A stretch of DNA of 64,000 nucleotides from an uncultured Tateyamaria sp. (lineage in GTDB: Bacteria > Pseudomonadota > Alphaproteobacteria > Rhodobacterales > Rhodobacteraceae). The stretch is taken from the NCBI RefSeq assembly GCF_947488715.1, contig NZ_CANLAG010000005.1:124001-188000 (forward strand), written 5' to 3'. The translations under genes were made by a program, and so were the position numbers. The first letter of the stretch is position 1. Every line of letters begins with the position of its first letter. Under the pieces are notes generated by a model that worked only from the letters and a program-made list of their open reading frames with translations, was not told the origin of the DNA and searched no databases. Positions 8,459 to 16,694 of the stretch are shown here, piece by piece.

Positions 8459-9970
8459 ATGACTGACCTCGCCCATAACCTGTCTGCACTGCGCTCCATG
8501 CTGGAAGATGTGGCGCAATCGGGCATCCTGAACCACATCGATGGCAAACCCGTGCCTGCGGTGTCGGGCGCATGGTTCGACACTCTGTCTCCGGTCGATG
8601 ACAGTCTGGTGGCCCGTGTCGCGCGCAGCGATGTAGCGGACGTGGACCTGGCGGCGCAGGCGGCAGCACGCGCCTTTGCGGACTGGCGCGATATGCCCGC
8701 GACGGAACGCAAACGGATCCTGCACGCCGTGGCAGATGGCATCGAGGCGCGGGCCGAAGAGATTGCGTTGTGCGAGTGTTGGGACACCGGCCAGCCGATC
8801 CGCTACATGGCCAAAGCCGCGCTGCGTGGGGCCGAGAACTTTCGCTTTTTCGCCGATCGTGCCGGGGCCGCGCGGGATGGTCAGACGCTGCCATCGCCCA
8901 GTCTGATGAACATCACCACCCGTGTGCCCATTGGTCCGGTGGCGATCATCACGCCGTGGAACACGCCGTTCATGCTGTCCACGTGGAAAATTGCGCCCGC
9001 ACTGGCGGCGGGCTGCACAGTGGTTCACAAACCGGCAGAGCTGAGCCCGTGGACGGCCCGCGTCCTGATCGACATCGCCGAAAAGGCTGGCGTTCCGCCG
9101 GGGGTCTGGAACCTGATCAACGGAATGGGCGCGGAGGCGGGCAAGGCGCTGACCACCCACCCGGATATCAAGGCCATCGCCTTTGTCGGGGATGGGGCGA
9201 CGGGGTCGGCCATCATGGCGCAAGGCGCGCCGACCTTGAAACGTGTCCACTTTGAACTGGGCGGCAAGAACCCGATCATCGTCTTTGATGACGCCGATTT
9301 CGAGCGTGCCTTGGATGCGGCGGTGTTCATGATCTATTCGCTCAATGGCGAACGCTGCACATCGTCGTCGCGCCTGTTGATCCAGGACAGCATCGCGGAT
9401 GCCTTCGAGGCCCGCGTGGCCGAACGTGCCCGTGCCATCCGTGTGGGCCACCCACTGGATCCCGCAACCGAGGTGGGGCCGCTGATCCACGCCGATCACC
9501 GCGCCAAAGTCATGGCCAGCTTTGACACCGCACGTGCCGAAGGAGCCACAATTGCCGCCGGTGGCGCGCGTGTGGGTGACGTGGGTCAATACGTGGCGCC
9601 CACGCTTTTTACCAATGCCCGCAATGACATGACCATCGCGCAGGATGAAATCTTTGGCCCGGTGCTGACGTCAATCCGGTTCGACACCGAGGACACAGCC
9701 CTGCGTCTGGCCAATGACACGGTCTATGGGCTGACCGCCTTTCTCTGGACGTCGGATGTGACGCGCGCCATGCGATTTTCGGACCGGTTGGAGGCAGGCA
9801 TGGTTTGGGTCAATTCGGCCAATGTCCGACACTTGCCCACCCCCTTTGGCGGGATGAAGGCCAGCGGCATTGGTCGCGACGGCGGCGACTGGTCCTTTGA
9901 TTTCTACATGGAGCAAAAGCACATCGGCTTTGCCACCAGTGACCCAAAGATACCGCGCCTCGGCGTGTGA
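8459..9970 (+). CDS. NAD(P)-dependent aldehyde dehydrogenase (HpaE-like)
   Basis: A 503-residue aldehyde dehydrogenase. ITPWNTPFML is the Rossmann segment, ELGGKNP carries the general-base Glu, NGERCTSSSR holds the catalytic Cys, and EIFGPV is the second conserved region. The ERCTSSSR surround recalls 5-carboxymethyl-2-hydroxymuconate semialdehyde dehydrogenase (HpaE) and related aromatic or aliphatic semialdehyde enzymes. It probably oxidises the aldehyde made by the aminotransferase or by amine oxidation. It is co-directional with the decarboxylase 31 nt downstream, divergent from the IclR operon. Confidence 0.9.
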   Translation: MTDLAHNLSALRSMLEDVAQSGILNHIDGKPVPAVSGAWFDTLSPVDDSLVARVARSDVADVDLAAQAAARAFADWRDMPATERKRILHAVADGIEARAEEIALCECWDTGQPIRYMAKAALRGAENFRFFADRAGAARDGQTLPSPSLMNITTRVPIGPVAIITPWNTPFMLSTWKIAPALAAGCTVVHKPAELSPWTARVLIDIAEKAGVPPGVWNLINGMGAEAGKALTTHPDIKAIAFVGDGATGSAIMAQGAPTLKRVHFELGGKNPIIVFDDADFERALDAAVFMIYSLNGERCTSSSRLLIQDSIADAFEARVAERARAIRVGHPLDPATEVGPLIHADHRAKVMASFDTARAEGATIAAGGARVGDVGQYVAPTLFTNARNDMTIAQDEIFGPVLTSIRFDTEDTALRLANDTVYGLTAFLWTSDVTRAMRFSDRLEAGMVWVNSANVRHLPTPFGGMKASGIGRDGGDWSFDFYMEQKHIGFATSDPKIPRLGV

Positions 9971-10001
9971 GCGCACACAACCGGATCAAAAGGATGACAC
10001 G

Positions 10002-11399
10002 ATGAGCTGGGATGACTTCGCCGACCACGCCAAGGCCGCCGCCGATTGGGGTGCCGACTATCACCGGACCCTGCGGGACCGGCCCGTGCGCGCGCAAACA
10101 GCGCCCGGCGACATCGCAGCACAGCTCGACGCAACCCCGCCCGAGGACGGCACCGGCCTGGCGGACATCATGGCCGATTTCGAAACCATCGTGATGCCGG
10201 GCATCACCCATTGGCAGCACCCGCGTTTCTTCGCCTATTTCAACTCCAATGCGGCACCTGCATCCGTTCTGGCCGAGTTCCTCGCGTCGATCATCGCGCC
10301 GCAATGCATGCTCTGGCAGACGTCGCCCGCCGCGACCGAGATGGAAACGCGCATGATGGATTGGTTGCGGCAGGGGCTGGGCCTCGACCCGGCCTTTCAG
10401 GGTGTGATCCAGGACAGCGCGTCCTCTGCCACACTGGCCGCGGTGCTGACGATGCGCGAACGCGCGCTGGACTGGGCGGGCAATACGCGGGGCCTGTCGG
10501 GGCAACCGACCTTGCGGATCTACTGTTCCGACCAGGTTCACAGCTCGATTGATCGCGCCATCTGGGTGGCGGGCATCGGTCAGGACAACCTGGTCAAGAT
10601 CGCCACCACAGGCGACTTGCGCGCGATGGACCCGGCGGCGCTGCAGGACGCCATCACCCAGGACCGGGCCGCCGGATACGTGCCTGCGGGCATCATCGCC
10701 GCAACAGGCGCAACGGGTATGGGCGCCTGTGATGACCTGCAGGCCGTAGCCAGCATCGCCGCGCGCGAAAACCTCTGTTCCCATCTCGATGCCGCCTGGG
10801 CTGGAACGGCGATGATATGTCCCGAATTTCGCCCGCTGTGGGAGGGTGCGGACCAGTTCGACAGCATTGTCTTCAACCCGCACAAATGGCTTGGCGCCCA
10901 ATTCGACTGTGCGGCGCATTTCCTGCGTGATCCCGATCTGCTGCGCCAGACACTCGCCATCCGACCGGAGTACCTGAAAACCCACGCGCAGGGCGACATC
11001 ACCGACTATTCGGAATGGTCGATCCCGCTTGGACGGCGGTTCCGCGCGCTCAAATTGTGGTTCCTGATGCGCCACTACGGGATGGAGGGGCTGCGCACGC
11101 GTATCCGGAATCACGTCGCGTGGAGTCAGGCGCTCTGCCACCGTCTGGGGGCGGAGGATGACTTTGACATCGTGACCGAACCGATCCTGTCGCTCTGGAC
11201 GTTCAAGGTGGCGGGCGCGTCTGATGACGCGACGCAGCGACTGGTCGATGCGATCAACGATGACGGGCGCATCTACCTGACGCAAACGCTGGTCGACGGG
11301 CAAAAGGTCATCCGCTTTACCGCCGGGCAATTCGATTGCGAAGAACGGGATTTCGACACGGCCTTCGACACGATCACCGAGATCGCGCGCGCGCTTTAG
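10002..11399 (+). CDS. Group II PLP-dependent decarboxylase (aromatic-L-amino-acid type)
   Basis: A 465-residue protein. The family signs are HPRFFAYF, WQTSPAATEME, the HLDAAWAG motif with the PLP-contacting Asp, and FNPHKWLG with the Schiff-base Lys. Members make tyramine, phenethylamine, tryptamine or dopamine from aromatic amino acids; a few are aldehyde synthases. The start is the ATG preceded by AGGATGACAC. A source of an aromatic amine beside a gamma-glutamylation cluster and a HpaE-like dehydrogenase is suggestive but does not prove one pathway. Its stop overlaps the convergent glucokinase stop. Confidence 0.88.
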   Translation: MSWDDFADHAKAAADWGADYHRTLRDRPVRAQTAPGDIAAQLDATPPEDGTGLADIMADFETIVMPGITHWQHPRFFAYFNSNAAPASVLAEFLASIIAPQCMLWQTSPAATEMETRMMDWLRQGLGLDPAFQGVIQDSASSATLAAVLTMRERALDWAGNTRGLSGQPTLRIYCSDQVHSSIDRAIWVAGIGQDNLVKIATTGDLRAMDPAALQDAITQDRAAGYVPAGIIAATGATGMGACDDLQAVASIAARENLCSHLDAAWAGTAMICPEFRPLWEGADQFDSIVFNPHKWLGAQFDCAAHFLRDPDLLRQTLAIRPEYLKTHAQGDITDYSEWSIPLGRRFRALKLWFLMRHYGMEGLRTRIRNHVAWSQALCHRLGAEDDFDIVTEPILSLWTFKVAGASDDATQRLVDAINDDGRIYLTQTLVDGQKVIRFTAGQFDCEERDFDTAFDTITEIARAL

Positions 11400-12298
11400 C
11401 CCGGCTGCGACACAGCCAGATAGCGCGCGCAACCATGCAGCGCGGATGCGTCGTCGGTCATCAGATAGGTCGGAATGCGCGGCATCCGGTCACCAAACCG
11501 ATCATCCGCCAGCAAGGGTGCCAGCGTCATGTCCCCGTAGGGCGACTGGATCAGCGTCTTGGCCAGACTGCCGTTAAAGAAAATACCGCCCTCGGGCAGG
11601 TAGATATAGGCCAGTTCCCGGACCAGAGCACCCAGCGCGCGGGCGGCCACTTCGATCGTCTGCTGACCACCTTCCGAGGTCCCGACATCTTCGGGTTTGC
11701 AGGTTACGCCGGTTCGCGCGCGGTGCAGATTTGCAAATCCGCGACCTGCCAACAAATGCTCTACGGTTGCGAATTCAGATGGATCCTTGACCGCCTCGGA
11801 CACGATGGTCGCAACAGATTGCGGCACCCGTGCGTGTCCCATCTCGGCGGCAAAAACCACACCCGACGGGCGGTGTGCGACGGCCACGTTGAACCCGGTG
11901 CCAAGCCCCACAACCATCGCCTGCGGCTCGTCCTCGACCGGCGTACCGCTGAGGTGGTGCAGGGACGGGCCGGACAACACACAGATCGCGTGCCCATGCG
12001 CTTCGAGATCGTTGAGCAGATACACTGCCTCCAACGACAATTCCTGAGCCAGCGTGGCCGCATCGAAGTGCCAGTCGCGGTTTGTCAGGCGTCCCTCGCC
12101 CTTGCCCACAGGGCCCGCAATCGCAACGGCGGCTGCCGTCAGCGGTGGGTGATCCGCCATATAGGCGCGCGCAACATCGGCAAAGCCCGCGTAATTTTCA
12201 TTGCGAAACCGCTGCACCGTTTCCGCGCGCACTCCGCCTTCATCAGCCAGTGCAAGGCGGCAATTCGTGCCTCCGACATCTGCAACAAGATACAGCAT
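11396..12298 (-). CDS. glk: Glucokinase
   Basis: A 300-residue bacterial glucokinase (Glk family, not ROK). DVGGTN near the N-terminus is the phosphate-binding loop, LLNDLEAHGHAI carries the catalytic Asp region and VVGLGTGFNVA is the adenosine motif, followed by EMGHARVP. It makes glucose 6-phosphate from ATP and glucose. It lies divergent from a ROK regulator and would serve glucose released by the alpha-glucosidase of the agl operon. It overlaps the decarboxylase tail to tail by 4 nt. Confidence 0.88.
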   Translation of the reverse strand: MLYLVADVGGTNCRLALADEGGVRAETVQRFRNENYAGFADVARAYMADHPPLTAAAVAIAGPVGKGEGRLTNRDWHFDAATLAQELSLEAVYLLNDLEAHGHAICVLSGPSLHHLSGTPVEDEPQAMVVGLGTGFNVAVAHRPSGVVFAAEMGHARVPQSVATIVSEAVKDPSEFATVEHLLAGRGFANLHRARTGVTCKPEDVGTSEGGQQTIEVAARALGALVRELAYIYLPEGGIFFNGSLAKTLIQSPYGDMTLAPLLADDRFGDRMPRIPTYLMTDDASALHGCARYLAVSQPG

Positions 12299-12429
12299 TG
12301 ATGTGTCTACCCACTTTGTCTGTCAGCGCCGGACACGGGCGCCTGATTTCTCGGACTGCGGCCATTCTGCGGTTCCAACGGCCCGGCGTCGCCTGTTCGG
12401 GCGCTGCAACGTTGTTCCTCTTACGGTGT

Positions 12430-12452
12430 TTTAATTTGGAAGGCTAATTAAA
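12430..12452. promoter_or_regulatory. AT-rich inverted repeat, probable ROK operator
   Basis: TTTAATT-N9-AATTAAA, perfect 7-bp arms, in the 216-nt region between glk and the divergent ROK gene. Spaced AT-rich arms are typical of NagC/XylR-like ROK operators. The rest of this gap shows no other clear element. Confidence 0.5.
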
Positions 12453-12514
12453 TTGGACAAGCGTCTCAAAAAAGGTCAGGTTTGAGCCTGTAAACAAAGT
12501 CCGGGAAGGTCTTT

Positions 12515-13717
12515 ATGGCGTTTGGCCACCAGAAAGTCGAAAGCAGGCGGCGTGTGCTGCGCGAAATCGCGCAACATGGGCCATTGCCGCGCATTGATCT
12601 GGCGGAACGCACGGGAATCAGCCGGGCAACCGTGACCTCGGTGACGGCGGAATTGCTGCGCGGCGGATTGATTGCCGAAGTGCCCCGCGATGCCCGTACC
12701 GACGAGGCCGCACGGGGCCGACCCCGCGTGGATCTGAGGATCGCGGGCGAGGCGCATTTGATTGCGGGCCTCAAGGTGTCGGACGTGTCCATTTCGCTGG
12801 TGCTGATCGACTTTGACGGGCAACGGGTCGCGGACCATGAACACCCCTTGCAGGAACGCAGTCTGGCACCCGAAGCCCTGGCGCAGGAAATTGCCACGGG
12901 CCTCGACCGGTTGGCCGCCAAAGTCGGGCGCAAGCGGGCCGACATTTCGGGGCTGGGCGTGGGTCTGGCGGGGATTGTCGATGCAACACACGGGTTGGTG
13001 TACTGGTCGCCGTCGCTGGACCAGCGCAACGTGCCATTTGGTGAGGTTCTGACCCGGCATCTTGGCTTGCCTGCCTATCTCGACAATGACGCCAACCTCG
13101 TGGCCAAGGCGGAAATGATCTTTGGAGAGGGCAAACACCACTCTGATTTCATTGTGGTTACCATCGAAAGCGGCGTTGGCATGGGCATGGTTCTGGGCGG
13201 GCAGGTCTATCGCGGCACGCGCGGATGTGGTGCGGAATTTGGCCATACCAAGGTGCATCTGGACGGCGCGCTGTGCCGCTGTGGCCAGCGCGGCTGTCTT
13301 GAGGCCTATGTGGCGGACTATGCGCTGGTGCGCGAGGCGACCAGTGTGGGTGGCGTCAGCCTGACCATGCCCACAGCCCAAGCTGTGAACACCATCCTGC
13401 AAGCGGCCAAGACAGGCGACCCGACGGCGCGCACGGTCATCGAACGCGCGGGCAAGATGTTTGCCATCGGGCTGGCCAATCTGGTGAACATCTTTGATCC
13501 CGAACTGGTCATCCTTGCCGGTGAACAGATGCAATTTGACCACCTCTATGCGGATGCGGTGATCGAAGAGATGGGCAAGAGCATCGTCCAGATCGACAAA
13601 CCCGCCCCCGCGGTGGTCGTGCACAAATGGGACAACCTGATGTGGGCCAGCGGTGCCGCGGCCCACGCGCTCGACTTTGTGCAGGACAGTGCGGTTGAGG
13701 CGGTGCAAGACACCTGA
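12515..13717 (+). CDS. ROK-family transcriptional regulator
   Basis: A 400-residue protein with an N-terminal winged helix (residues 10-70; LAERTGISRATVTSVTAELL) and a C-terminal sugar-kinase-like domain. The zinc motif CRCGQRGCLE is intact, and the GVGLAGIVD and DNDANLVAKAE segments are present. The start follows GGGAAGG. ROK repressors sense a sugar or sugar phosphate. The divergent neighbour is glucokinase, so it may control glk and itself, or sugar genes elsewhere. Confidence 0.9.
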   Translation: MAFGHQKVESRRRVLREIAQHGPLPRIDLAERTGISRATVTSVTAELLRGGLIAEVPRDARTDEAARGRPRVDLRIAGEAHLIAGLKVSDVSISLVLIDFDGQRVADHEHPLQERSLAPEALAQEIATGLDRLAAKVGRKRADISGLGVGLAGIVDATHGLVYWSPSLDQRNVPFGEVLTRHLGLPAYLDNDANLVAKAEMIFGEGKHHSDFIVVTIESGVGMGMVLGGQVYRGTRGCGAEFGHTKVHLDGALCRCGQRGCLEAYVADYALVREATSVGGVSLTMPTAQAVNTILQAAKTGDPTARTVIERAGKMFAIGLANLVNIFDPELVILAGEQMQFDHLYADAVIEEMGKSIVQIDKPAPAVVVHKWDNLMWASGAAAHALDFVQDSAVEAVQDT

Positions 13718-13746
13718 CGCCGTACTGTCGCTGCTGTTTTGGCGGG

Positions 13747-14487
13747 TCAGAGGGGCGGCAATCCGACGGCTGCCCGCCCTTCATCGGTCTTGAGCGAGAA
13801 ATCCTGCCCACACCACGCGTCGCCCACCGCACCGGTCAGGATGGCGATGGCCTGGGCCACCCATTCGGCAGAGATATGCGCGCCCCAATCCAACTGGCTG
13901 ACCGGGTTGATCCCGCTGGCCGCAATGTCGCGCTGCATGTCTGTGGCCACCGTGCCGGGCGACAGACCCATCACGCGCACGCCTTTGTCGCGGACTTCTT
14001 TGTCGGCCACGCGGGTCAGGGACAGCACCGCCGCCTTGGTCGCGCAATAATGGCTCCAGCCCTCCAGCGCCGAGGTGGCCGCGCCCGATGACATGTTGAT
14101 CACGGTACCGCTGCCCCGCGCGATCATGCCGGGTAGGGCCGCGCGCAGGCCGTGATAGACGCCCTTGACGTTGACATCGACCACCTGTCCCCACGCAGCA
14201 GGATCACTATCGGCCAGACGTGCGATCGGGTCGATGGTGCCTGCATTGTTGATCAGGATGTCCACGTCCCCGGCCTCTGCCATCAGCGCCTGAACCTGAT
14301 CAAAGTCGCAGACATCACACGGGACAGCGCGACCACCAATATCGGCGGCCAGCGCCTTTAGCTTCTCCATATCGCGCGCCGCAACCACCACGTCCGCCCC
14401 GTGACCGGCCAGAACGCGCGCCGTGGCGGCGCCAATCCCTTTGCTGGCCCCGGTGATCACAACTGTCTTTCCCGCCAGATGCTCCAT
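13747..14487 (-). CDS. Short-chain dehydrogenase/reductase
   Basis: A 246-residue classical SDR. TGASKGIG is the cofactor loop, NNAG and the Ser of INMSSGAA are present, and YCATK gives the Tyr-x3-Lys catalytic pair. An Arg in the AARDMEKL segment hints at NADPH. The substrate is unknown. It sits 3 nt downstream of a YceI-family gene and convergent with the ROK gene. Confidence 0.88.
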   Translation of the reverse strand: MEHLAGKTVVITGASKGIGAATARVLAGHGADVVVAARDMEKLKALAADIGGRAVPCDVCDFDQVQALMAEAGDVDILINNAGTIDPIARLADSDPAAWGQVVDVNVKGVYHGLRAALPGMIARGSGTVINMSSGAATSALEGWSHYCATKAAVLSLTRVADKEVRDKGVRVMGLSPGTVATDMQRDIAASGINPVSQLDWGAHISAEWVAQAIAILTGAVGDAWCGQDFSLKTDEGRAAVGLPPL

Positions 14488-14490
14488 CGC

Positions 14491-15126
14491 TCAGCGGCCC
14501 CATGTGCAGGGGATGTTGGCATCCGTTGCACCCGCGCATTGCACCAGGTCGAAATGCAGGTCGAGATCAACGCTCAGCCCCGTGGGGCTGTCGAGAAAGG
14601 CGATGAAATCCATGCCGTGATCCAGGCGCAAGATCTCTCCGCTCGCCTCGAACCCGACAACACGCACCTCTTCGTAATTGGGGATGAAGTCGGGATAGGT
14701 CCGGTCCCGCACCATCGTGAAATCCAACGTCACCGGTGCCGTCTGCCCGCGCAGGGTCAGATCCCCGGTCAGTTTCCCGCTTGTTGGCGTCAACATCAGG
14801 ATGTCGGTTGAGGCAAAGGTGATCTTGGGCGCTTCGGCCGCGTTCAAATAGTCTGCATGCCGCAGGTGATCGTCGCGCTGCTGGTGGTTGCTGTCCACGC
14901 TCGCGGCATCGACGGTAAAGGTGATCTGAGAGTTTTCGGGTGCCGCTTCGTCGATCAGGAAGGTCCCGTCGAAGCTGTTGAACCGACCGACGGTCCGGCT
15001 CAGCCCCATGTGGTTGATCTCCCAGCCGACGTGCGCGTGACCCAGGTCAAGCGTCCACTCGGTCGGTTCGGCATGGGCTTGGCTGGCGGCAAGCAAAAGG
15101 GCTGCAATGGGAATGGTGCGTGTCAT
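14491..15126 (-). CDS. YceI-family exported lipocalin-like protein
   Basis: A 211-residue protein with an N-terminal signal peptide (cleavage near AHA-EPT) and the YceI pattern: HAHVGWEINHMGLS, GRFNSFDGTF, FVxDAxSVDSNHQQRDDHLR, and a late FEASG segment. YceI proteins are periplasmic lipid-binding barrels linked to isoprenoid quinones or stress. It heads a two-gene unit with the SDR and is divergent from a LysR regulator, its likely controller. A GGAGAC ribosome site precedes the ATG. Confidence 0.87.
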   Translation of the reverse strand: MTRTIPIAALLLAASQAHAEPTEWTLDLGHAHVGWEINHMGLSRTVGRFNSFDGTFLIDEAAPENSQITFTVDAASVDSNHQQRDDHLRHADYLNAAEAPKITFASTDILMLTPTSGKLTGDLTLRGQTAPVTLDFTMVRDRTYPDFIPNYEEVRVVGFEASGEILRLDHGMDFIAFLDSPTGLSVDLDLHFDLVQCAGATDANIPCTWGR

Positions 15127-15174
15127 GGGTGTCTCCTTTGACTGTGTGATGCCAACGGATGTACGCCTTGCGAC

Positions 15175-15216
15175 TTACGCAAAAAATGCCCTTGCGAGCA
15201 TCAGATTGATGCGTAA
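15175..15216. promoter_or_regulatory. Possible LysR-type binding region
   Basis: The yceI-lysR gap contains TTACGCA (15175-15181) and its inverse TGCGTAA (15210-15216), 28 nt apart. The second arm ends 9 nt before the lysR start. LysR proteins often bind two spaced half-sites here, but the spacing is long and chance is possible. Confidence 0.3.
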
Positions 15217-15225
15217 ATTGCACGA

Positions 15226-16113
15226 ATGGACACCGACGCCCTCAGAACACTGCAACTTGTCGCGCACCACCAAAGCTTTGCCGGGGCCGCCCGTGTGCTG
15301 GATGTAGACCCGTCATCGGTCAGCCGTCTGGTCGCCACGGTCGAGGCGCAACTGGGCCTGCGCCTGTTTCAGCGTTCGACCCGCCAGTTGACAGTGACCG
15401 AAGCGGGCGCGCTCTACCTGTCGCGTGTAGGGCCACTGCTCGATGATCTGGACCTCGCAAGGGACGCGGCGGCGCGCATCGGAACACAACCGGGCGGGCG
15501 CGTGCGGCTCACGGCCTCAGTCGCATTCGGCCACGAGGTGATTGTGCCACAGCTCGGCGCGTTGCGCCGCCAACTGCCCGAGATCGAGCTGGAACTGGTT
15601 TTGAGTGACCAGACGCTTGATCTGGTCGCCGCACAGGTGGACATCGCGGTTCGGCTGGCACCGGCACCCAAAGGCGACCTGATCAGCACACGCCTTATGT
15701 CGACGCGTTACCGTGTCGTGGCATCCTCCGCCTACATCGCGGAACAGGGTGCGCCACCCACGCCTGCTGCGCTGGCTGCGCACGACTGCCTGCGCATGAC
15801 CCTGCCGGATTATCGCACCGAATGGCGGTTCCTAACGGGTGGTGCAGAGACCGTTGTACCGGTGTCTGGCCCACTGCTGATTTCAAACGCGCTGGCACTG
15901 CGCGCGGCGGCGCGGGAGGGTCTGGGGCCTGCGTTGCTGGCGGATTGGATGACCGACGGTGACATCGCACGCGGCGATCTGGTGGACCTGTTTCCGCACC
16001 ACGCGGTGACAGCCACGGCCTTTGATACGGCGGCCTGGTTGCTCTATCCCAGCCGTGCCTACCTGCCCGCCAAGGTGCGGGCGGTCATCGACTTTCTGCG
16101 TGCGCAGCTCTAG
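15226..16113 (+). CDS. LysR-family transcriptional regulator
   Basis: A 295-residue LTTR. The N-terminal winged helix (LVAHHQSFAGAARVLDVDPSSVSRLVATVE) is followed by a linker helix and a periplasmic-binding-protein-like effector domain from about residue 88. It is divergent from the yceI-SDR unit, which it most likely controls. Its stop overlaps the convergent Lrp stop by 4 nt. The ligand is unknown. Confidence 0.9.
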   Translation: MDTDALRTLQLVAHHQSFAGAARVLDVDPSSVSRLVATVEAQLGLRLFQRSTRQLTVTEAGALYLSRVGPLLDDLDLARDAAARIGTQPGGRVRLTASVAFGHEVIVPQLGALRRQLPEIELELVLSDQTLDLVAAQVDIAVRLAPAPKGDLISTRLMSTRYRVVASSAYIAEQGAPPTPAALAAHDCLRMTLPDYRTEWRFLTGGAETVVPVSGPLLISNALALRAAAREGLGPALLADWMTDGDIARGDLVDLFPHHAVTATAFDTAAWLLYPSRAYLPAKVRAVIDFLRAQL

Positions 16114-16568
16114 GGCGTTACACCGCGGTTGGCCTTGATCTCGCGCAGAACCACGTTGGTCTGCGCGCTGGCCACCGCAGGCAGGCGAAACAGGAACCCT
16201 TCGAGAAACGCGTTATAGGCGTCGATGTCACGGCACAGGACGCGCATCTGGTAATCAGACTGACCCGTGGTGGCATAACACTCGACCACTTCGGCCCGCA
16301 CAGACACGGCACGGATAAACGCCTCCAGATCCGCTTCGCTGTGGCGGGCCAGTTGGACGTGAACAATTGCCTGAAACCGCAGGCCCGCCGCTTTTGGGTC
16401 CACAACCGCGCCGTAATGCGTGATGATCCCCGCCTCTTCCAGGGCACGCACGCGCCGCCAGCAGGCAGAGGCGGACATGCCTACCTGTTCGGCCAGGTCG
16501 GCGTTGGACATCCGGCTGTCGGCTTGCAGCAGGCGCAAGAGGGTATGATCACGCGAATCCAGCTTCAT
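16110..16568 (-). CDS. Lrp/AsnC-family transcriptional regulator
   Basis: A 152-residue protein: AsnC-type helix-turn-helix (LLQADSRMSNADLAEQVGMSASACWRRVRALEEAG) and a C-terminal RAM ligand domain with the GQSDYQMRVLCRD segment. It is divergent from the indolepyruvate oxidoreductase, which consumes aromatic 2-oxo acids, so it is the likely amino-acid-responsive regulator of that gene. Confidence 0.92.
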   Translation of the reverse strand: MKLDSRDHTLLRLLQADSRMSNADLAEQVGMSASACWRRVRALEEAGIITHYGAVVDPKAAGLRFQAIVHVQLARHSEADLEAFIRAVSVRAEVVECYATTGQSDYQMRVLCRDIDAYNAFLEGFLFRLPAVASAQTNVVLREIKANRGVTP

Positions 16569-16600
16569 GTGAGTAATCTATCCGAAAACTCTCAAAATAC

Positions 16601-16615
16601 CGAACAATCAGTTCG
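16601..16615. promoter_or_regulatory. Possible Lrp-type site between lrp and the indolepyruvate oxidoreductase gene
   Basis: Inverted repeat CGAAC-AATCA-GTTCG in the 126-nt divergent, AT-richer gap. Arms of this length with a 5-nt centre fit Lrp/AsnC sites. Only one copy is seen. Confidence 0.4.
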
Positions 16616-16694
16616 AAAAGAAGCATATTCACGCCACATCTGGTAACCTTCACCACCCCGCGCGGCCCATCCTTGACCATAGAGGAGCCCGCAC

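Noticed and set aside
8459-9589. Antisense frame of over 400 codons opposite the aldehyde dehydrogenase gene
   Set aside because: The sense frame carries all aldehyde dehydrogenase motifs; the antisense product is Arg/Gly/His-rich with no family features.
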